The notes: a model not told the origin generated them from the sequence alone. DNA of 49,145 nucleotides from Candidatus Bathyarchaeota archaeon (GCA_020348865.1 CP070754.1:908347-957491); one strand, 5' to 3'. Numbered from the stretch's first letter, positions 29,609-39,217 are shown. Translations and numbers: made by a program.

Positions 29609-31229
29609 ATCCTAGTTCTCTCAGTCGTTTCACTACGAAGTTTCTATCAAAGGATAGCAGAAATGGGGCTAACCGAGGACCGAAGGGTTGACCGAAGAAA
29701 GCGAGATAGACCACTTGGAAGAATCTTTTTGGACCAATCTTCGTGGCTACACGAGCTATTCGATAGATTTCGGCCTTAAAATCGCTTGGAGTCCACTCAC
29801 GGGTCTCTAGTGCATCGGCGAGTGAATGAAGAGCCTCTATCTCTTTTTTGTTCAGTTTCTTCTGGACATCAGCAGGCGTTTCGCTCAGCATCTTGAGTCG
29901 GTATCTAGGAGGAGCGTATTTCGTCGCCCAGTAATGTGCTCGTCGAATTCTCTTCATGACATATTGGGTGCTTTCTTCAGAGATCGCCTTTGGAATAGGT
30001 TGTGTTCTTCTTAAGACTTTCAGGACGGTCTTTTGATCAGAAAGGTTTGGGACAATTTGAGAGACCAAGGCTGCATGATCAAATGGCACCCGAACAGGCA
30101 TTTTTCTAGGTGGATGTTCATCGTGAGTTAGCTCGTAGCTTCGTTTCATAGCCAACGTCTTCTCGGGGTCTTCTGTTCTCTCAATTCCGAAATATATGGA
30201 CTCAGCCCAATCGTACTCGTCGACAAGATGCGGAATTTTGGAAGGGCTGAAGTCTAGGTGTCTCATTGGCTTCATGAAGAGGAACCAGTACTTCAGCGCT
30301 TCAGGCTCAGCTACGTGAGACCACTCGTGGAAGTCGAAAGACACGCCTCCAGAACTTGTCATCTCAATTTGCTTGCCATCAACAATTAAGGACACAAATT
30401 CGTAGGATTGCCCTCTTGGTGGTTCAAATCCCAAAGCTTCTTTGGATAGTGTGCTGCAGCTTTCTCTACTTCCACCAGCCATGGCGTGGTCTTTTCCATA
30501 TGGTTCAAAGGTCACATTCAGAAGTCGCCATATAGCAACCCATTCGAGTCTCCAGTCCAGTTTTCCTTGTTCCATGTTTGAGAAGCCGTGATCACCACAT
30601 TTTGAGCAGTCGTATTCCACTGTCCAGTTGTTGAGATCAACTGCAAGAGCTTTTGTAAATGTGGAGCTTATGGCGTGACATTTGCTGCAATAGGGGTTGA
30701 ATGGGATCCAATCTTCCGGTTTTTTCGCCTCTCCTCTGTATTTGTTAACAATGTCTCTCACCTGTTCTCGCTTATTCATGATCTCTTTTATTATCCGCTT
30801 CATCTCTGGTTTCCGGTACATTTCAGTAGTGGTGATTAGGATGGGATCAAAGTTGAAGTAGGTCAATGCGGATTTGAATGGATTCAGGAAGTGCTCAACC
30901 CAACTCTCACAACAGCCGTTTGGGCATGGAACGTCGATGACTCGTACGCCGCTGTACTTTTGGGCGAAGCCGGTGTCAACGAGAGGTGGCCTTGCTTTCA
31001 GTGGGTCCTGAGTGTAAAGTGTTAGATAATGTTGAACGTTCTTCCCAAGATGTTTCAGTCTTGTCGCTATTGCAGCTGGACAAATTAGATCTGATCTGCA
31101 TTTCCCTATGTGAAGGACCCCAGAAATTGCCATGCCTGTGTTTATTATGTAGGAAGGCAAATCTAGGTCGGCGAGAATGTCAGCTTCTACGTCTATCCAG
31201 TGCTTGTAGTAGAATTCATTTTTGTCCAT
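29607..31229 (-). CDS. lysS: Lysyl-tRNA synthetase, class I
   Basis: The 540-residue protein has the archaeal class I LysRS plan: HWIDVEADIL at the start, the HIGH-type SGVLHIGKCRSD, zinc-binding VPCPNGCCESW and CSKC-CSKCGDHG knuckles, LEWVAIWRLLNVTFEPYGKD, and a helical anticodon-binding C-terminus (LHSLADALETREWTPSDFKA). It charges tRNA-Lys. The second signature reads EMTSSGGVSF where homologues carry a KMSKS-type loop, so the lysine that helps form aminoacyl-adenylate is missing. The rest of the fold is intact. The gene is monocistronic and convergent with the SPFH operon. Confidence 0.93.
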   Translation of the reverse strand: MDKNEFYYKHWIDVEADILADLDLPSYIINTGMAISGVLHIGKCRSDLICPAAIATRLKHLGKNVQHYLTLYTQDPLKARPPLVDTGFAQKYSGVRVIDVPCPNGCCESWVEHFLNPFKSALTYFNFDPILITTTEMYRKPEMKRIIKEIMNKREQVRDIVNKYRGEAKKPEDWIPFNPYCSKCHAISSTFTKALAVDLNNWTVEYDCSKCGDHGFSNMEQGKLDWRLEWVAIWRLLNVTFEPYGKDHAMAGGSRESCSTLSKEALGFEPPRGQSYEFVSLIVDGKQIEMTSSGGVSFDFHEWSHVAEPEALKYWFLFMKPMRHLDFSPSKIPHLVDEYDWAESIYFGIERTEDPEKTLAMKRSYELTHDEHPPRKMPVRVPFDHAALVSQIVPNLSDQKTVLKVLRRTQPIPKAISEESTQYVMKRIRRAHYWATKYAPPRYRLKMLSETPADVQKKLNKKEIEALHSLADALETREWTPSDFKAEIYRIARVATKIGPKRFFQVVYLAFFGQPFGPRLAPFLLSFDRNFVVKRLRELG

Positions 31230-31475
31230 TAATCCAGAATGCTCCTTAAGCCGATGAATAGCCCAGTCTAACGCACATTACGCTATTTATGTTGTGTGTC
31301 AGTCTGATTGAGCAAAAGTTCGTTTCTACCTTCAAGTCAAATCGCATTAATGCATTGTATGTATGCTAATTATGTTTTTCCTCGTATGCGTGTGTCATTC
31401 TTCAGGACACAGGATCAGCTGGCACTCCATTGAAAACCTGCTTGATTCTATGCAAATCTTGCAGATGCATCTGTG

Positions 31476-32927
31476 CTAGTGAAGCTCATTGGTCATTTTC
31501 TGGGCTTCGTCCTTTCGGGGTATCGTCACTGTGAATTGGGCCCCTTTGCCATGTTCGCCGGTTTCTCTGATGGCCCATCCGTATACTTCACAAATCTTTC
31601 GGACCAGACTTAGTCCATAACCTGTGATCTTCCCGTAGCCTTCATCGAAAATCTTCTCTTTCTCCATGTCTGGGATGCCTACGCCGTCATCTTCATAAAT
31701 CAGCCTAGTTTGACCTTTCTCAGTTCTTTCATAGTGCACTCTAATCTGGCTGACTTCTTCACCGTGCTTCAAAGAGTTGTCAACAAGATTGTGGAATAGT
31801 TGTCTCAGCAGCGAATCCGCGAGCACTGTTAGACCTTTGCAATCATTCACCACCTTTATGTCCTTCAGATTCAAAAACTGCACAACGACCTCTCTGAGAG
31901 TCTTTTCCACATCCATGGAAGTCAGTTCTTCGATTCCAAGTTTTTCATAGGTTCTTGCGAAATCAGAAATACTCTCGACCTGTTGAACAACTGATTCAAT
32001 GTCACCCAAATACTTCAGAGCCTTATGATTGCCGGCCAGCATCTGTTTGACCAGGTACACGTTGTTAGTGATTGCTGAAAGCTTGTTGCGAACGTCATGT
32101 CTGGTCAACTTGCTGACAACACCAAGCTTTTCGTTAAGGACCTTCAGCTTTTCCGTCGTCCTCTTTCTTTCAGATACATCACGGAACGCCACGAGGTCCG
32201 CAGATTTGCCTTTATACTCTATCTTTCTGGCATTGATTTCGTAGGGCAGTCTTCTTCCGTCTCTTGTGAGCACTTCAACCTCATACGGAGCCATGTGCAT
32301 TCCTATCATTCTTTTAGCTAGATTCTTTATCAGAATGGCCTTGCTCTTCGCTGTGACTATTTTTGTTCTCAGGAAATTCTTTCCAAGCAACTCTTCCTTC
32401 TTAAACCCAGTAATCTCTTCCACTCTGTCAGTGACTTCCAGAAACCTACCTTTACCATCAACAATGACCACTGGATCAACCAATGCGTTGAACAACGCCT
32501 GGAAATGTCTCTTTGACTCCTCCAGTTCTTTTTCCGTTCTCTTTAGCTGAGAGATGTCATTGTATACTGCTACATGCTCCAAGCGTCGACCTTCAACTAC
32601 GACTGGGGCGCCAGATATGGACACTGGGACTAAAGATCCATCTTTCCGTTTTCTGACAGTGTTATGATAGAAGTATCCTTTCTTGGCTTTCTTGTCCAAT
32701 GTCTCGGCTTCTTCCATCTTGTCTTTGGGCGCCACAACGTCGTTGATGTGTTTACCTTTGATTTCATCCAGAGAGTAGCCGAAAAGCTCTTCGAAGCGTG
32801 GATTAACATCTAGTACGTGAAAGGATGAATCCATATGTACGGAGGCCTCAGGATTGCCCATAAACAACCTTTCAAACTTCTCCTGGCTCTCTCGAGCGCG
32901 CGGGGCTTCAACATTCGACTTGACCAT
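31476..32927 (-). CDS. Cytoplasmic PAS-PAS(-PAS) sensor histidine kinase
   Basis: The 483-residue protein has no transmembrane segment. PAS domains are at about 15-125 (VHMDSSFHVLDVNPRFEELF, GYSLDEIKGKHIND) and 137-255 (LVDPVVIVDGKGRFLEVTD, GFKKEELLGKNF), with PAC motifs after each. A histidine phosphoacceptor helix follows (LTRHDVRNKLSAITNN), then an HATPase_c domain with LFHNLVDNSLKHGEE, YEDDGVGIPDMEKEKIFDEG and GYGLSLVRKICEVYGW. This is the methanogen/archaeal type of kinase. The stimulus is unknown; PAS pockets may bind redox or small-molecule ligands. No response regulator is adjacent, so the partner is an orphan elsewhere. Confidence 0.92.
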   Translation of the reverse strand: MVKSNVEAPRARESQEKFERLFMGNPEASVHMDSSFHVLDVNPRFEELFGYSLDEIKGKHINDVVAPKDKMEEAETLDKKAKKGYFYHNTVRKRKDGSLVPVSISGAPVVVEGRRLEHVAVYNDISQLKRTEKELEESKRHFQALFNALVDPVVIVDGKGRFLEVTDRVEEITGFKKEELLGKNFLRTKIVTAKSKAILIKNLAKRMIGMHMAPYEVEVLTRDGRRLPYEINARKIEYKGKSADLVAFRDVSERKRTTEKLKVLNEKLGVVSKLTRHDVRNKLSAITNNVYLVKQMLAGNHKALKYLGDIESVVQQVESISDFARTYEKLGIEELTSMDVEKTLREVVVQFLNLKDIKVVNDCKGLTVLADSLLRQLFHNLVDNSLKHGEEVSQIRVHYERTEKGQTRLIYEDDGVGIPDMEKEKIFDEGYGKITGYGLSLVRKICEVYGWAIRETGEHGKGAQFTVTIPRKDEAQKMTNELH

Positions 32928-33312
32928 CTAACGCAACCGTCCACGACGCTTGAAAGTGATTGCATCTCCAACGTTTGCCTTTAGATTCTGCAGGTCGCTG
33001 GATTAAACAGTTATGAACCCACAATCAGTATCAAACAAGAGCGAAAATCCACAAGTAAGGAGCGCTTGCAGGTGATTGTCATACATGCTTACCCCTACGT
33101 TTCCAACGAGTATGCATAGGATTTTGTTCTTGGTTCTGACTATGCAGACGTGGCAAGAGATGGAGAGTTTTGTGGTAGTATGGAGGTTTGGGTCGGAGCA
33201 GTTTCGCGGTTCCATTTGAAGGTAGATATGAAGTTTGAAAGGCTGATTGCTATGTGCTGGTTCGGAAAACCTTAATGCAAGGCTTAATACTGAAAATAAG
33301 CAACAAACTTTA
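32928..33312. other. Intergenic region upstream of tRNA-Arg
   Basis: The 385-bp gap holds a TATA-like CTTAATAC at 33283-33290, about 27 nt before the tRNA 5' end. Competing short frames occur on both strands: minus 33003-33215, and a plus frame interrupted by a TAG near 33117. None shows a recognisable protein. Confidence 0.4.
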
Positions 33313-33387
33313 GGGCCCGTGGTCTAGCCTGGATAAGACGCTGGCCTGCGGAGCCGGAAATCCGGGGTTCAAATCCCCGCGGGCCCG
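33313..33387 (+). tRNA. tRNA-Arg(GCG)
   Basis: Acceptor GGGCCCG (33313-33319) pairs with CGGGCCC (33380-33386), G73 follows, and CCA is not encoded. The T-arm is CGGGG-TTCAAAT-CCCCG. The anticodon arm CTGGC-CTGCGGA-GCCGG gives anticodon GCG, reading CGC/CGU. No intron is present. The TATA-like element at 33283-33290 would start transcription almost at the 5' end. The argS ATG begins 5 nt after the tRNA, so both are probably on one transcript. Confidence 0.95.
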
Positions 33388-33392
33388 CTAGA

Positions 33393-35354
33393 ATGGTGCG
33401 GAGATTGACCTCTGTTAGTCCATTTACGGAATTTCGTAAGAGTTGTGTGACGATATTAGAGGATGCCTTGAGCAAGACTCTTCCTCGAGCCTCTGTTCTT
33501 TCTTTCATGTTTGCAGTTCCTCCGAGCCCAGGGTTTGGCGAATTGTCCTCTTCTATCTGCTTCGAACTTGCCAAGAAAATCAAAAAGACCCCTCTCGAAT
33601 TGGCTAAGCAAATTGTAAAGGTCATGAACGTATCACCGTTTCCATTGATTCAATCCACCCAGGCGGCGGGAGGAGGATACATCAACTTCCACGCAGACTA
33701 TGCAGAACTTTCTTCCATGACCTTCAAGTCGGCTCAAATCCTTGACACTGAATACGGCCACGTGAAGACTGATGAACCTAAAAGTATTATTGTTGAGCAC
33801 ACGAGTGTCAATCCGATTCATCCCATTCATGTTGGGCACGCAAGGAATCCAGTGTTAGGTGACGCGCTCGCACGCATCTTGACAGCTCATGGGCACAAGG
33901 TTTCTCGGCATTATTATGTTGACGATGTTGGTCGCCAAAGCGCGGTCATTGCATATGGTTATGAAAAGCTAGGCAAACTCAAACCTGAAGGAAAACTTGA
34001 CCATTCAATCGGCACGATCTATACAATAACAAGCTGCATAACAGAGATTCAAAGACTCAAAAGAGAGCTTGATCAAGCAAAGGAATCTGCACCTGCTGAA
34101 GAAGTCACGAAGTTACAACAAGAACTCGACGACTGGGCATCAGCAGCAGTTGACCTAGAAGGCAGATTTCCCCAGCTTTTCAATGAGCTTCTTGGTGCAA
34201 TCAACAAGGACAAGAATCCTGAACACAGGGTAAACGATTTGGTTCGCGGGTACGAGGCTGGCGAAGAAGAAGCAAAACAGCTGATCAGAGAAGTCTGCCA
34301 AATCTGCATTGAAGGCTTCAGAGAAACCCTTGATAGAGCAGAAATCTTCTTGGATTCGTGGGATTGGGAGAGCAGCTTCGCGTGGAACGGTGACGTCGCG
34401 CGAACTCTAGACGAGTTGAAGAAGACGCCATACGTCTTCCGGGTTGGAGATGTTCTGGAATTTGATGCGGAAAAAGTGGTTCAAGACTTTGATCTCAAAG
34501 AGAAATTAGGCTTGAGAAAGGGTTACGAGGTGCCGTCTCTAACATTGATGAGAGCAGACGGCACTACATTGTATACGACCCGTGACATCCCGTACAGCTT
34601 ATGGAAGCTGCAGAGAGTTGAAAAAGTGATTAACGTTGTTGGGATGGAGCAGAAATTATCTCAGATGCAACTGAAGCTGACTCTATACGCTCTAGGACAC
34701 AGGGATATAGCGGAAAACCTGATTCATTTTGCCTACAATCTTGTTACCCTCCCGGGGTACGTGATGTCAAGCCGCAGAGGCCGCTATATCACCATGGACG
34801 AAGTGATGGATGAAGCTGTTAGGAGAGCATACGAGGAAGTCACGAAACGGTCTCCACATTTGCCAGATGAGCAGAAACGCCAGATCTCAGATATTGTTGG
34901 GATCGGAGCCATGAAGTATGCCCTTGTTGAAGTGGACCCGGCGAAACCTGTGACCTTCACTTGGGATCGAGTGCTCGACTTCGAAAAGAACAGTGCGCCC
35001 TACATTCAGTATTCGCATGCGAGGGCGTGCAGCATTCTAAGAAAAGCTTCTGGAAAACCTAAAAATCCTGACTACTCCTTGCTAACCAAACCCAAAGAAC
35101 GTGACACAATAGTAATGTTAGCTCGTTTCCCTGAGGTCTTTTTGGATGCTGCAAAGAATCTACGACCCAACACCATAGCCGATTTCGCTAATGCATTAGC
35201 TGATAAGTTCAACTCGTTTTACACTGCGCTCCGTGTGATTGGAGCTGAACCGGTTGAGTTAGGTGATGCTAGGCTCGCTCTCGTCGACGCCACAAGAATA
35301 GTGCTCAGAAACGCGTTAAACCTTCTTGGAATAGTAGCTCCTGAAAGAATGTAG
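33393..35354 (+). CDS. argS: Arginyl-tRNA synthetase
   Basis: The 653-residue class I enzyme charges tRNA-Arg. An N-terminal additional domain (about 1-110; FTEFRKSCVTILEDALS, GGGYINFHADYAEL) is followed by the catalytic core with HIGH-type HVGHARNPVLGDALAR and NYYVDD-like HYYVDDVGRQSAVIAYGYEK. An internal helical insert (about 210-300) precedes MRADGTTLYTTRDIPYSLWK and the KMSKS-equivalent VMSSRRGRYITMDEVMDEA. The chain ends with the DALR anticodon-binding domain (APYIQYSHARACSILRK). ATG 33393 is 5 nt after tRNA-Arg(GCG); once the tRNA is cut out, the mRNA would be nearly leaderless. Confidence 0.97.
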   Translation: MVRRLTSVSPFTEFRKSCVTILEDALSKTLPRASVLSFMFAVPPSPGFGELSSSICFELAKKIKKTPLELAKQIVKVMNVSPFPLIQSTQAAGGGYINFHADYAELSSMTFKSAQILDTEYGHVKTDEPKSIIVEHTSVNPIHPIHVGHARNPVLGDALARILTAHGHKVSRHYYVDDVGRQSAVIAYGYEKLGKLKPEGKLDHSIGTIYTITSCITEIQRLKRELDQAKESAPAEEVTKLQQELDDWASAAVDLEGRFPQLFNELLGAINKDKNPEHRVNDLVRGYEAGEEEAKQLIREVCQICIEGFRETLDRAEIFLDSWDWESSFAWNGDVARTLDELKKTPYVFRVGDVLEFDAEKVVQDFDLKEKLGLRKGYEVPSLTLMRADGTTLYTTRDIPYSLWKLQRVEKVINVVGMEQKLSQMQLKLTLYALGHRDIAENLIHFAYNLVTLPGYVMSSRRGRYITMDEVMDEAVRRAYEEVTKRSPHLPDEQKRQISDIVGIGAMKYALVEVDPAKPVTFTWDRVLDFEKNSAPYIQYSHARACSILRKASGKPKNPDYSLLTKPKERDTIVMLARFPEVFLDAAKNLRPNTIADFANALADKFNSFYTALRVIGAEPVELGDARLALVDATRIVLRNALNLLGIVAPERM

Positions 35355-35488
35355 CTTCGTGCCTTGCTACAATGTGCACGCTGCTGGTAGGTTCTCGTAT
35401 GGATTATATGTGAGATTGAGTAACTTAAGTTCAAGGTTTTATGTGCATATGTGTTGGAGGTGTCAAGTGCTTGCCAAGAGGAATAGGT

Positions 35489-36217
35489 ATGGAATTCATG
35501 GAAAAGACACAAATACGATATTTGGGGGACTCGGATCAAGGCAAAGGGTTGCCCCAACCGCCACTTGAGTTGGGATACGATGAGACAAAGCCTATCATCA
35601 ATCTACCTCTCCCGAAAGACATCAAGGTGAAGACAATTGACCTTGTTAAGGTAATAGAAAACCGTCGAAGCGTGAGGAATTACTCTGAACAATCATTAAC
35701 ATTGGATGAACTGTCTTTCCTATTGTGGTGTACCCAAGGCGTAAAAGAAGTATTGGATGCGTCTGCGACCCTGAGGACTGTGCCTTCTGCAGGTGCTCGC
35801 CACGCTTTTGAAACATACCTACTTGTGAATAGAGTTCAGGGGATACATTCTGGTCTCTACAGGTTTCTGGCTGTCAAGCACAAGCTTGCGGAGATCAGTC
35901 TGGATTCGAGTTTGGCTGATAGGCTAGTTGAGGCATGTTTGAATCAACGCTTTGTAGGCACAAGTGCAGTGACCTTCATCTGGGTCGCTGTCCCGTACAG
36001 GATGGTCTGGCGTTATGGTGAGAGGGGATATAGATACTTACACATTGACGTGGGGCACGTCTGCCAGAACCTATACTTGGCAGCAGAAGGGATAGACAGT
36101 GGGGTCTGTGCCATTGCAGCTTTCAGCGATGATGCCATCAATGATGTCATCGGAGCTGATGGGAAGCAGCAGTTTGTGGTCTGTATTGCCACGGTGGGCA
36201 AGAAACAGAAAGCTTGA
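35489..36217 (+). CDS. SagB/ThcOx-family nitroreductase-like oxidoreductase
   Basis: The likely start is ATG 35489 (MEFMEKTQIRYL), preceded by AGAGGAA; the frame is open to 35441. The protein of about 242 residues has the FMN-binding nitroreductase fold of SagB-type dehydrogenases: VIENRRSVRNYSEQSLTLDE, LRTVPSAGARHAFETYLLVN, RYLHIDVGHVCQNLYLAAEG and GVCAIAAFSDDAINDVIG. SagB proteins in bacteriocin clusters oxidise azolines to azoles, but archaeal relatives occur without such clusters. No YcaO or precursor-peptide gene is here, so the substrate is unknown. TATA-like TTATATG lies near 35404. Confidence 0.85.
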   Translation: MEFMEKTQIRYLGDSDQGKGLPQPPLELGYDETKPIINLPLPKDIKVKTIDLVKVIENRRSVRNYSEQSLTLDELSFLLWCTQGVKEVLDASATLRTVPSAGARHAFETYLLVNRVQGIHSGLYRFLAVKHKLAEISLDSSLADRLVEACLNQRFVGTSAVTFIWVAVPYRMVWRYGERGYRYLHIDVGHVCQNLYLAAEGIDSGVCAIAAFSDDAINDVIGADGKQQFVVCIATVGKKQKA

Positions 36218-36298
36218 AGGGTCGACAAACAGCACGTGTGTGCACAGAGAAAACGTTCAATCAACATTGTGTCCTAAGCTTTTCAATACATGCAGACA

Positions 36299-36481
36299 CT
36301 ATTGACGGAAAAAGAGACTACAAATCCAATAAATTGCCAAAAGAGCAATAGCGATTATGATTGCAGCCCAACGAACATTTTTGCTCAGTTTTACTCTTTG
36401 CCTCAGTAGCAAAGCCACAACCACGGCTAGCAAAGGTAAGACTAACGCTAGTACCAACCATATGTCACTACTTAGATCCAT
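36299..36481 (-). CDS. Small two-helix membrane protein
   Basis: The 60-residue protein consists of two hydrophobic helices (DIWLVLALVLPLLAVVVALL and AAIIIAIALLAIYWICSLFF) joined by a basic loop (RQRVKLSKNVRW) that should face the cytoplasm. ATG 36481 follows AGTGGGATCAC. The strongly membrane-like composition and conserved-looking topology suggest a real gene. No family is recognised. Confidence 0.45.
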   Translation of the reverse strand: MDLSSDIWLVLALVLPLLAVVVALLLRQRVKLSKNVRWAAIIIAIALLAIYWICSLFFRQ

Positions 36482-36625
36482 TGTGATCCCACTTCCAAAC
36501 TAAGCATGACAAGCCACCCACGATTCATGTCTACTGCTTCCCACTTTTTAATCAATTGGTAACTGGGGAAGACTTAGTCATTCTGAAGGAGCTTAGAACG
36601 TTGTTCTTTATGTGAGGAGAGCTCA

Positions 36626-38236
36626 CTATTCGATTCTACTCAGTCTTCTTTTTCCTAGGTAAAGGAACACAATGCCAACTAACCAACTCAGCGGGATGGT
36701 GACATAGCACAGTACATGAAGCAGTCCAAAATCGAATGCCCTCCCCAAAACGATTAGAGGGATTAGGAACAGTCCGTTCGGTATTGCAAATATGGTTATC
36801 ATCTGGTTTATCATGTAGTTTCCCGATTTATCCGAGAAGGCTGGATTCACGAGGGAGAGGCCGAGAACAAAAGCCACGACCGCTGCAAGGTATAGAACCA
36901 CTATTCCAGCGTAGGTCAACAAAGAAAAGAAGGTAGTCTGTGGTGTTAGGATACTTGAGACAGCTATGATCACCGCCGTGATCGGAAGCACCACTAACCA
37001 ACCGTGTAACAGCCTCGCCTTAACAAGCCTTGCCACACCAGAAGGCGTTTTCTTATAGATAAATAGCGTTTCTTTCCCTCGGAGGGTCACTTCACCGACC
37101 ACAAACGATGCAAGAATCGGAAGTATGAATTGGGGCATTAACAGGGCACCTTCGGGATCACCAATTCCAAAGAATATGCTCATCAAAACGGCTATGCCTA
37201 CCATGTAGAAGATCTTTGATAGGTTTTCAAGCCGCCTACTGTAGTCCTTGAAGACTGATACCAGGAGAGTGCCGAACGGCCCCCCACCTCCCAGATATTT
37301 GACGGTCTTGTAAAAAGATCCGTCAGGCTTAGCTCTTGAAGCTGCAAACGTAATAGTTTCCAGGCTGTAAGCACGATTAGCCACTTTTGCGCCCAACCCC
37401 AACGCTGCCAAGAAGAAGATAATAAGACCTCCGAACCGGGCCAGCGTCTCAAGCCAAATGGCACTGATGTTGCCAGGGTTTAATGCAAAACCAACAATGA
37501 CTTCCGCTCCCCAAGAACTGGGCAATAGGCCGAGAACGGCTCGAACCATCTCACTTGTCCCAGGGTCAACAAGAGCTTGGATTAAGCCGCCACCCATAAC
37601 TGCGTACATTATTGCGATCATGGGCAAAGCGATTACCAGTGCGAGGGCTCTACCGATATCTTTTCCACGGGCGGTTTTTCCAAGCCTTGTTCTCAAGGTG
37701 GCTGCGATCACGGTGCCGATCCAGAGAGCGGAAAGAAACGTGACAGCAAAGATTATGATGATTATCGTCATCTGAGCCATGTCCAACGCCAGAGGATTCA
37801 GAAGAGCTATGAAGGAGCCAGCGATCACCGCAACCGCGATTGTGTAGAAAGGCACTACGCCCAGAAACTCGCCTAGCAGAACGTCACCCGGTTTTATGGG
37901 GGCTGCAAGAAAGATCTCTAGCTGCCCAGTTTGCACTTCCTTTAATGTGTAGGTGATTGGAAGTATTATGAAATAGAAGAATATCATGAACAGTATAATC
38001 TGCATGATTGCTGCAACGATCGCTGTGGCAACCTCTGGTGGTAGCGATGGTGGTAGCCCGAACAAAGAGAAGAAATCGCCAATGAATAGATTGACAAATG
38101 TTGGTGCGATGAACGCCACGTAAACCGCTAGCAGCCCAATAGCCATATATGGGAAATAGGGTCGTATCTTCCGTATCCTGCTGGTATGGATGCGATATTC
38201 GTTCTTGGCAATTTGAAGCCACTTAGGCGCTGGCAC
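36626..38236 (-). CDS. ABC transporter permease (ABC-2-like, 12 helices)
   Basis: The 536-residue protein begins with a cytoplasmic amphipathic stretch (KWLQIAKNEYRIHTSRIRKI) and then has about 12 membrane helices, such as YMAIGLLAVYVAFIAPTFVN, MFFYFIILPI-type segments and FVLGLSLVNPAFSDKSGNYM. A central cytoplasmic loop lies around KPDGSFYKTVKYLGG. This resembles archaeal two-copy ABC-2 permeases, with both membrane halves in one chain. Its start overlaps the ATPase gene's 3' end by 14 nt, so the two are co-translated and form one exporter. The substrate is unknown. Confidence 0.88.
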   Translation of the reverse strand: MPAPKWLQIAKNEYRIHTSRIRKIRPYFPYMAIGLLAVYVAFIAPTFVNLFIGDFFSLFGLPPSLPPEVATAIVAAIMQIILFMIFFYFIILPITYTLKEVQTGQLEIFLAAPIKPGDVLLGEFLGVVPFYTIAVAVIAGSFIALLNPLALDMAQMTIIIIIFAVTFLSALWIGTVIAATLRTRLGKTARGKDIGRALALVIALPMIAIMYAVMGGGLIQALVDPGTSEMVRAVLGLLPSSWGAEVIVGFALNPGNISAIWLETLARFGGLIIFFLAALGLGAKVANRAYSLETITFAASRAKPDGSFYKTVKYLGGGGPFGTLLVSVFKDYSRRLENLSKIFYMVGIAVLMSIFFGIGDPEGALLMPQFILPILASFVVGEVTLRGKETLFIYKKTPSGVARLVKARLLHGWLVVLPITAVIIAVSSILTPQTTFFSLLTYAGIVVLYLAAVVAFVLGLSLVNPAFSDKSGNYMINQMITIFAIPNGLFLIPLIVLGRAFDFGLLHVLCYVTIPLSWLVGIVFLYLGKRRLSRIE

Positions 38237-39014
38237 CTTTCTGCTCCCTCCACGCTAAAAGCTCCTTCTCTTCAACACCCCCAGTTACTGCTATGAACGC
38301 TTCTTCCAAGGTCTTTGTTTTTGTTTGAGCTATGATTTCAGGCACAGTGCCTAATGCAATGAGTCTGCCTTGATTAATAATGCCTATGCGGTCACACAAC
38401 TCTTCTACTATAGGTAGAATGTGGCTGCAAATGAAGATGGTCTTACTTGCAGTGTCGGCCAATTTCTTTATCAAATCCTTGACCATGAGAGCAGCACGGG
38501 GGTCTAACATTGAGGTGGGCTCGTCAAAGAATAGAATGGGCGGATCATGGATTAGGGCTGATGCAATCAAAATCTTTTGTTTCATACCTCGGCTGTATCC
38601 TTCAAGCAGTTGATCATGTCTCTCATGGAGACCGAACAGTTTCAGCAAGTCGTTTATCCTTTCATGCAGAATATTGCTGGGGACATCGTAAAGGGCTCCC
38701 ATGAACTCCAAGAACTCGTTTGCGCTTAGCTTTTCGTACAAACCAGGTGACTCGGCAAGCAAGCCTGTAACGCGTTTGACATCCGTCTCCTTTTTGAGAA
38801 TGTCATAGCCGTTTACGGTGGCTGTGCCACTCGTCGGCTTTATGATGCAATTCAACAAGCGAACAGTTGTTGTCTTACCTGCTCCGTTTGGACCAAGCAG
38901 ACCAAAGGTTTCACCCTCATATACTTCTAGGTCAAGCTCGTCCACAGCTTTGATCCCACCACCTTTGCCATAATGCTTGGACAACTTGTCTGTACGGATT
39001 ACTACCTTCATCAC
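38223..39014 (-). CDS. ABC transporter ATP-binding protein
   Basis: The 263-residue ATPase has Walker A GLLGPNGAGKTTTVRLL, a Q-loop region ending GLLAESPGLYEKLS, signature GYSRGMKQKILIASAL, Walker B PPILFFDEPTSMLDP and the switch His in FICSHILPIVEE. It belongs to the ABC-2/drug-export (CcmA-like) class. It energises the permease encoded immediately downstream with a 14-nt overlap. ATG 39014 gives MMKVVIRTDKLSKHYG; the second Met is equally possible. Its promoter lies in the gap shared with the small plus-strand gene at 39250. Confidence 0.94.
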   Translation of the reverse strand: MMKVVIRTDKLSKHYGKGGGIKAVDELDLEVYEGETFGLLGPNGAGKTTTVRLLNCIIKPTSGTATVNGYDILKKETDVKRVTGLLAESPGLYEKLSANEFLEFMGALYDVPSNILHERINDLLKLFGLHERHDQLLEGYSRGMKQKILIASALIHDPPILFFDEPTSMLDPRAALMVKDLIKKLADTASKTIFICSHILPIVEELCDRIGIINQGRLIALGTVPEIIAQTKTKTLEEAFIAVTGGVEEKELLAWREQKGASA

Positions 39015-39200
39015 AAATCCCCGATTTTCATACTATGTAGGAGGTTCTTATGACTTGCGGAAAGATAATGTGTGCCTTTTGATACATGCGTTTCGGTCTT
39101 TTATATGTGAGATTCTGACATGGCTGCAACGCACTCATTGACATATCAAGAATCGACGTAAGGGTTTGTGTCGTCTTTCGATATATTGCTGAGTAGAAGC

Positions 39201-39217
39201 ATCCTCTATAAGAGGAT
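39201..39217 (+). promoter_or_regulatory. Perfect inverted repeat around a TATA box
   Basis: ATCCTCT (39201-39207) and AGAGGAT (39211-39217) are perfect 7-bp arms around ATA, so the palindrome contains the TATA core CTATAAG. It lies 33 nt before the ATG at 39250 and 187 nt upstream of the divergent ABC transporter start. It is a good operator candidate. Confidence 0.5.

Noticed and set aside
33003..33260. Short protein-like frames on both strands upstream of tRNA-Arg
   Set aside because: The frames compete with each other, one is interrupted by TAG, and neither has promoter or Shine-Dalgarno support.
33284..33625. Minus-strand frame over tRNA-Arg and the argS start (AGPRGFEPRISGS)
   Set aside because: This is the typical antisense translation of a tRNA gene and runs against argS; it is not a protein gene.
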